From contig NZ_KQ948656.1 in the NCBI RefSeq assembly GCF_001514145.1, forward strand, positions 186,001-250,000: DNA of 64,000 nucleotides. The letters are read 5' to 3'. Of this stretch, positions 63,256-64,000 are shown piece by piece. The notes below the pieces were generated by a model. The model saw nothing but the letters and a program-made list of their open reading frames with translations, was not told the DNA's origin and did no database searches. The DNA is from Streptomyces canus. GTDB lineage: Bacteria > Actinomycetota > Actinomycetes > Streptomycetales > Streptomycetaceae. Each line of letters begins with the position of its first letter. Position 1 is the stretch's first letter. Made by a program: the position numbers and the translations under genes.

Positions 63256-64000
63256 GTGAGCGGACAGGGTCGTAAGCAACTGCGCGGTCGGCGCCGCGAG
63301 TTCAATGCGCTTGAAGAGCTGGCGTCGAAAGTCGAGGCCGGACAGAGCTCAGCTCTTGTCCTACGCGGTGAGGCCGGAATAGGAAAGTCCGCTCTGCTCG
63401 ATCATCTGGCCGGGTACGTCGCCGGATACCGCGTCGCCCGCAGTGCGGGTGCCGAGTCGGAGATGGAACTCCCGTTCGCAGCCCTGCACCAGTTGTGTGC
63501 GCCATTCCTAGGCCACTCCGCCTCCCTTCCGCTCCCGCAGCGAGAAGCGCTGACCACGGCGTTCGGGGTCAGCACCGGCCCACCACCGGACCGGTTCCTG
63601 GTCGGTCTCGCCGTGCTCGGACTGCTGACCGAGGTGGCCGCCGAAAAGCCGCTGTTCTGCTTGGTGGACGACGCGCAGTGGGTCGACCGGGTATCCGCAC
63701 AGACTCTGGCATTCGTGACACGGCGGATGCTCGCTGAACCACTCGCACTGGTGTTCGCCACACGTGAATTGAAGGCACGCGACGAGTTCGCCGGACTGCC
63801 TGAACTGACGATCGACGGCCTCGACAACGGCGACGCCCTCGCGCTTCTGGCTTCGGAGGCCGGCGGTCCCTTGGACGAACGAGTCCGCGACCGAATCCTC
63901 GCAGAAGCCCGCGGCAACCCCCTCGCGCTTCTGGAACTTCCGCACAGCCGGGAAGAGACGGAACCCCTCGGATTCGGCCTGCCGGACCCCGGACCGGTGA
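63256..64000 (+). CDS. LAL-type LuxR regulator, N-terminal part (runs off window end)
   Basis: 248 codons visible of a LAL regulator: Walker A GEAGIGKSALLD, the AESEMELPFAALHQLCAPFL block, Walker B LFCLVDDAQWVD and the RVRDRILAEARGNPLALLEL segment. It belongs to the same subgroup as the genes at 18985 and 48146. The start is GTG 63256 after GGGGGTCAAG. The C-terminal HTH lies beyond the window. Confidence 0.9.
   Translation, partial: MSGQGRKQLRGRRREFNALEELASKVEAGQSSALVLRGEAGIGKSALLDHLAGYVAGYRVARSAGAESEMELPFAALHQLCAPFLGHSASLPLPQREALTTAFGVSTGPPPDRFLVGLAVLGLLTEVAAEKPLFCLVDDAQWVDRVSAQTLAFVTRRMLAEPLALVFATRELKARDEFAGLPELTIDGLDNGDALALLASEAGGPLDERVRDRILAEARGNPLALLELPHSREETEPLGFGLPDPGPV

Overview
This window reads as chromosomal DNA of a Streptomyces or a very close relative. 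It is strongly GC-rich with heavy third-position G/C. It carries the coelichelin siderophore genes, an SsgA-like sporulation protein, two WhiB-like proteins, a DUF3099 protein, several ECF sigma factors and many very large LuxR-type (LAL) regulators. The mix of remnants, paralogues and regulators suggests an accessory chromosome arm (inference).

Positions 1-14800 hold most of a coelichelin cluster. It comprises the NRPS cchH (cut by the window start), exporter-like cchG, binding lipoprotein cchF, ATPase cchE, permeases cchD and cchC, ornithine monooxygenase cchB (all minus) and formyltransferase cchA (plus). The adenylation pocket residues of modules 1 and 2 read as the codes associated with N-formyl-N-hydroxyornithine and threonine. 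DmdR/DtxR-type iron boxes lie before cchH, cchF and cchE and between cchB and cchA.

Positions 14800-36430 are patchier. They contain gene remnants (an unidentified ORF, VOC, ArsR, an IS481-family transposase), a GNAT enzyme, two VOC proteins, a nucleotidyltransferase-like protein and four LAL regulators. A sugar-use block (ROK kinase, MFS sugar porter, WhiB) sits in the middle, with a small leader ORF overlapping the kinase start.

Positions 36500-63150 are dominated by what looks like one ECF sigma-factor regulon. Eleven intergenic sites share a TGTCACA-like -35, a spacer of exactly 16 bp and a GGTC/TGTC -10. Downstream lie a cupin, a type II NADH dehydrogenase, two ECF41-like sigma genes, whiB with a lone cytochrome b, an NmrA-like protein, a lone SdhA/FrdA-like flavoprotein, an OsmC/Ohr protein, a cell-wall amidase, a DUF5133-like protein and a frameshifted membrane protein. 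A second promoter type (TGTTACG-N16-TGTC, with a conserved upstream block) precedes an oxidoreductase and a carotenoid-type membrane protein. Those genes and another ECF41 sigma gene lie between 26-bp inverted repeats. A plausible reading is a redox or respiratory-stress regulon assembled around several ECF41-type sigma factors and LAL regulators. The window ends inside a sixth LAL regulator.
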